DNA from: Cyanobium sp. NS01
GTDB lineage: Bacteria; Cyanobacteriota; Cyanobacteriia; PCC-6307; Cyanobiaceae
Length of the DNA: 64,000 bases
Direction of reading: 5' to 3'
NCBI RefSeq assembly: GCF_014280235.1
Contig: NZ_CP047940.1
Location: 2,108,001-2,172,000 of the forward strand
Position numbers and translations under genes: made by a program. The notes beneath the pieces were generated by a model. It did no database searches. It was not told the origin of the DNA and saw nothing but the letters and a program-made list of their open reading frames with translations. Position 1 is the first letter of the stretch; each line of letters starts with the position of its first letter. Of this stretch, positions 61,564 to 64,000 are shown piece after piece.

Positions 61564-62282
61564 CGGCTCGGGCCAGCTTGCCCAACAAACTAGACAGACC
61601 TTCCCGGCTCAGGCCACTGTCAGCACTTGCCCTTCCAGCTGAGCCCGGCCGCCCTCCCCAGGCGGTGCGGCCCGGCCTGTGGCTGTTCGCCCCCAGCCGC
61701 GACAGCCAGGGGGGCAGCAGCTGGCTGCTGGAGGCCAGCGCCAGTGGCCTGAGCTTCGATCTGCTGATCGACTGCCCCGGCTACAGCCAGGCCAACCTCG
61801 ACTGGCTGAGCGCCCGCGGACCTGGGCTGCTGGTGCTCACCAGTCGCGAGGGCCACGGCCGCTGCCGCCGCGTGCAGCAGGCCATCGGCTGGGAGGTGCT
61901 GGTGCAGGAGCAGGAGGCCTACCTGCTGCCGGGGGTGGCGCCGCTGCGCAGCTTCGGGGCGACGTGTGAGCTGGCGCCGGGGGTACGCCTGCTCTGGACG
62001 CCCGGGCCCACGCCGGGTGCCTGCGTGGTGCATGCGCGTGGCCCGCAGCTGGATGTGCTGTTCTGCGGCAGGCTGCTGGCCCCCGTCGGCCCGAATGCGA
62101 TCGCCCCGCTGCGCACGGCGCGCTGTTTCCACTGGCCGCGACAGTTGGCCAGCCTCGAGGCGCTGCGGGGCTGGTTGCCGCCAGGCTCCCCCGATTGGAT
62201 CGCCTGCGGCGGCGGCCTGGGTGCGCTGCGCGGCGCCAAACTCGTGACGGAGGGGGCCGTGGCGTTGCGATCGGCACCCTGA
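61551..62282 (+). CDS. Degenerate metallo-beta-lactamase-fold protein
   Basis: 243 aa. Similar to MBL-fold hydrolases in layout: LLIDCPGYSQANLDWLS, an LVLTSREGHGRCRRVQQAIG segment where active enzymes have 'LTHxHxDH', and LLWTPGPTPGACVVHA where they have 'TPGHTPG'. The zinc-binding HxHxDH is absent, as is the second His. So no zinc hydrolase activity is expected. Start uncertain: ATG 61551 overlaps the divergent glgX start; TTG 61578 is possible. Confidence 0.6.
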   Translation: MGQTTARASLPNKLDRPSRLRPLSALALPAEPGRPPQAVRPGLWLFAPSRDSQGGSSWLLEASASGLSFDLLIDCPGYSQANLDWLSARGPGLLVLTSREGHGRCRRVQQAIGWEVLVQEQEAYLLPGVAPLRSFGATCELAPGVRLLWTPGPTPGACVVHARGPQLDVLFCGRLLAPVGPNAIAPLRTARCFHWPRQLASLEALRGWLPPGSPDWIACGGGLGALRGAKLVTEGAVALRSAP

Positions 62283-62339
62283 TTTGGGCGATTCAGCACC
62301 AAACGGGCACCAGATCCGTTGCAGCAAGGCGCTTTTCTG

Positions 62340-62368
62340 TTGCAGTCCCCGAGCAGCACCCATACCAT
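62340..62368 (+). promoter_or_regulatory. Putative sigma-70 promoter before HU
   Basis: TTGCAG (62340-62345), 17-base spacer, TACCAT (62363-62368). About 110 bases before the HU start. The preceding gene ends at 62282, so this gap would carry the promoter of hup and gluQ. Confidence 0.4.
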
Positions 62369-62485
62369 TGGCGCGCTGAACCCGGTCCGCCGGGGCGGCC
62401 ACCCTGCCGAGGCCTCCTAACCTCCCCGTCCCGGCGCCGCCCCGCCAACGCTCTGATCGCTGCCCCAGAGGCCATCCCCGCTCCT

Positions 62486-62761
62486 ATGAACAAAGCAGAT
62501 CTCGTCAACCTCGTGGCCGCCCGCACCGAGCTCACCAAGACCGACGTGTCCCAGGCCATCGACGCCGCCATCGAGACCATCATTGATTCGGTGGTGGAAG
62601 GCAACAAGGTGTCGATCCTTGGCTTCGGCTCCTTCGAGCCCCGCGAGCGCTCCGCTCGCCAGGGCCTCAACCCCAAGACCGGCGAGAAGATCAAGATTCC
62701 AGCCAAGCGGGTGCCCGCCTTCACCGCCGGCAAGATGTTCAAGGACCGCGTTCAGGGCTGA
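62486..62761 (+). CDS. hup: DNA-binding protein HU
   Basis: 91 aa, ATG 62486. Nucleoid-compacting dimer. MNKADLVNLVAARTELTKTD, the GFGSFEPRERSARQGLNP loop and the arm KIPAKRVPAFTAGK are the HU signature. The frame is open further upstream but without support. The following gluQ starts in its stop codon. Confidence 0.97.
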   Translation: MNKADLVNLVAARTELTKTDVSQAIDAAIETIIDSVVEGNKVSILGFGSFEPRERSARQGLNPKTGEKIKIPAKRVPAFTAGKMFKDRVQG

Positions 62762-63729
62762 GGCCGCTTCCCCGCCACGTCGAGGCCCTGATCGCTGCCG
62801 GCCTGCGCCGGCGGGATCAGGGCTATCGCGGTCGCTTTGCCCCCTCCCCCAGCGGCCCTCTGCACCGCGGCAACCTGCGCACGGCGCTGCTGAGCTGGCT
62901 GGAAGCACGCCTCGCCGGCGGCGAATGGCTGCTGCGCATCGATGACCTCGACACGCCCCGCAACCGGGCCGGCGCCGAGGCCGCCATCCTGGCGGACCTC
63001 ACCTGGCTGGGCCTGAGCTGGGATGGGCCGCTCTGGCGCCAGAGCGAGCGCCGCGGCCTCTATTCCAGTGTGCTCTCGGCGCTCCGCCGCGACGGCCGGC
63101 TCTACCCCTGCCGCTGCAGCCGCAGGCTCCTGGCCGATGTGTCGGCCCCCCACGGCGACTGGGCCGTGTACCCGGGCTTCTGCCGCCAGAGCCAAGTGGG
63201 CTGGGGGGCCGTGGCGGGGCGATGGCCCAGTTGGCGGCTGCGGCTCTCCGCTGGTCCAATCGCCTGGCGGGAGGCTGCGGCCCTGGTGCCGGTGTCAGCT
63301 GCGGGCCTGCTGGATGGAGCCAGCCAGGTGGGCGATGTGGTGCTGCGCCGGGCGGACGGCTTCATCACCTATCACCTGGCCACGGCGGTGGATGAGCTCA
63401 CTCTCGGCATCGGGACGGTGGTGCGCGGCGAAGACCTGTGGAGCTCCACCGCCGCCCAGGTGGCCGTGATGCGCGAACTGGGCGCCCCACCTCCCTTCTA
63501 TGCCCATGTCCCCCTCTGGCGCGAGGAGAGCACGGGCCAGCGGCTGAGCAAACGCAGCGGAGCCGAGGGGCTGGAAGGCCTGCGGGCCAGGGGGTTGGAT
63601 GCGGCAGGCGTGGTGGGGCTGCTGGCTGCCAGCGCCGCTCTGGTGCCGCCGGGATCGCGGCTGAGCGCCGCGGAGCTCCTGCAGCATCTGGCCACGAGGG
63701 CGACAACCGCTCAGGAGCGCACTTCTTAA
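62758..63729 (+). CDS. gluQ: Glutamyl-Q tRNA(Asp) synthetase
   Basis: 323 aa. Paralogue of glutamyl-tRNA synthetase without the anticodon-binding domain; glutamylates queuosine in tRNA-Asp. FAPSPSGPLHRGNLRTALLSWL (HIGH motif), LLRIDDLDTPRNR, the Cys-containing YPCRCSRR zinc loop, and SKRSG (KMSKS equivalent). There is no ATG, GTG or TTG between the previous in-frame stop and the HIGH motif; the first usable codon is CTG 62758, which overlaps the HU stop (CTGA). An AAGGA lies 12 bases upstream. See findings. Confidence 0.88.
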   Translation: MRPLPRHVEALIAAGLRRRDQGYRGRFAPSPSGPLHRGNLRTALLSWLEARLAGGEWLLRIDDLDTPRNRAGAEAAILADLTWLGLSWDGPLWRQSERRGLYSSVLSALRRDGRLYPCRCSRRLLADVSAPHGDWAVYPGFCRQSQVGWGAVAGRWPSWRLRLSAGPIAWREAAALVPVSAAGLLDGASQVGDVVLRRADGFITYHLATAVDELTLGIGTVVRGEDLWSSTAAQVAVMRELGAPPPFYAHVPLWREESTGQRLSKRSGAEGLEGLRARGLDAAGVVGLLAASAALVPPGSRLSAAELLQHLATRATTAQERTS

Positions 63730-63748
63730 GGAAGCTTTCGGGAGCGTG

Positions 63749-63768
63749 GTGTGCGAATCCACGCACAC
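63749..63768 (+). terminator. Hairpin after gluQ
   Basis: GTGTGCG (63749-63755), loop AATCCA, CGCACAC (63762-63768). No T-tract, so termination is uncertain. Confidence 0.45.
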
Positions 63769-63842
63769 TGGTGATGTTCCCCAGCGGCTGGCACGAGGCC
63801 GAGTTGATCAACACCCCAGCCCGGCAGCTCGCGAGCGCCGGC

Positions 63843-64000
63843 ATGACTGAACGGCGTGGCTCCGAAGCCCTGTCCACAGGGATGTGCTGCCAGTGCGGCG
63901 GCAGTGGCGTGCTGCGGCTGGATGGCCAGCGCTATCGCACCTGCATGACCTGTGTGGGACAGGGCAGGCAACGGCCCAAGCTGGTGCTGGCCGCCGAGGT
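63843..64000 (+). CDS. Small zinc-ribbon protein, partial at window end
   Basis: The frame from ATG 63843 runs off the right edge. It shows two CxxC pairs, CCQCGGSGVLRLDGQRYR and TCMTCVGQG, typical of small cyanobacterial zinc-ribbon or DnaJ-type zinc-finger proteins. Only 52 codons are visible. No family can be named. Confidence 0.55.
   Translation, partial: MTERRGSEALSTGMCCQCGGSGVLRLDGQRYRTCMTCVGQGRQRPKLVLAAE

Overview
The window is high-GC bacterial chromosome (most genes GC-rich with strong third-position G/C) from a picocyanobacterium, most likely the Cyanobium / Synechococcus group. The markers are a pipX-pipY pair, two high-light-inducible proteins (Hlips), a cyanobacterial long-leader type IV pilin, a cyanobacterial Nfu, DUF3119/DUF3086 neighbours of an MlaE-type permease, HupE under cobalamin riboswitches, and compact operons with many GTG/TTG starts. 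No species can be fixed from sequence alone.

Layout. 0-6.4 kb: the end of a penicillin-binding protein, RNA modification genes (rsmB, trmH), a DNA alkyltransferase-like protein, a degenerate PfkB-like kinase and an orphan peptide-type ABC permease. 6.7-10.1 kb: a major pilin followed by an overlapping four-gene minor-pilin operon and a secreted-type hypothetical. 10.3-14.8 kb: lepA, a complete IS3-family insertion sequence with a visible -1 slippery site, nfu, then a 670-base region with decayed coding sequence. 14.8-37.2 kb: dense housekeeping genes (serS, rseP-like, nth, rpsN, pnp, cysQ-like, rsmI, tRNA-Arg, mtnD, cobI, dus, der, ecfT, pipX, pipY, sepF, proC, plsY, lipid-transport permease, tRNA-Gly).

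37.2-42.9 kb is the most coherent accessory block. It holds a MerR-type regulator, a copper P-type ATPase, a membrane-anchored cupredoxin, a Tat-exported multicopper oxidase with a methionine-rich insert, and a secreted DUF305 protein. Four copies of one operator (ACTCTCCA-N6-TGGAG) are present. Three sit inside promoters with an identical 20-base -35/-10 spacing, the MerR-family signature, so the block reads as one self-contained copper regulon.

43-47 kb is a lower-GC island bounded by fragments of two glyoxalase-like genes. It carries an LPLAT acyltransferase and an alpha/beta hydrolase that look like the two halves of plant phytyl ester synthase, and an Hlip with an HLR1-type (RpaB) site and an overlapping 42-residue membrane peptide. 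47-64 kb: glycosyl/acyl transferases, a BASS/ACR3-like transporter, a fatty acid desaturase, two paralogous cobalamin riboswitches (one before hupE, one before a 23-codon ORF), a PhoX-like phosphatase, DoxX, a second Hlip, glycogen debranching enzyme, a degenerate metallo-beta-lactamase-fold protein, HU, and a glutamyl-Q tRNA(Asp) synthetase with no canonical start codon.
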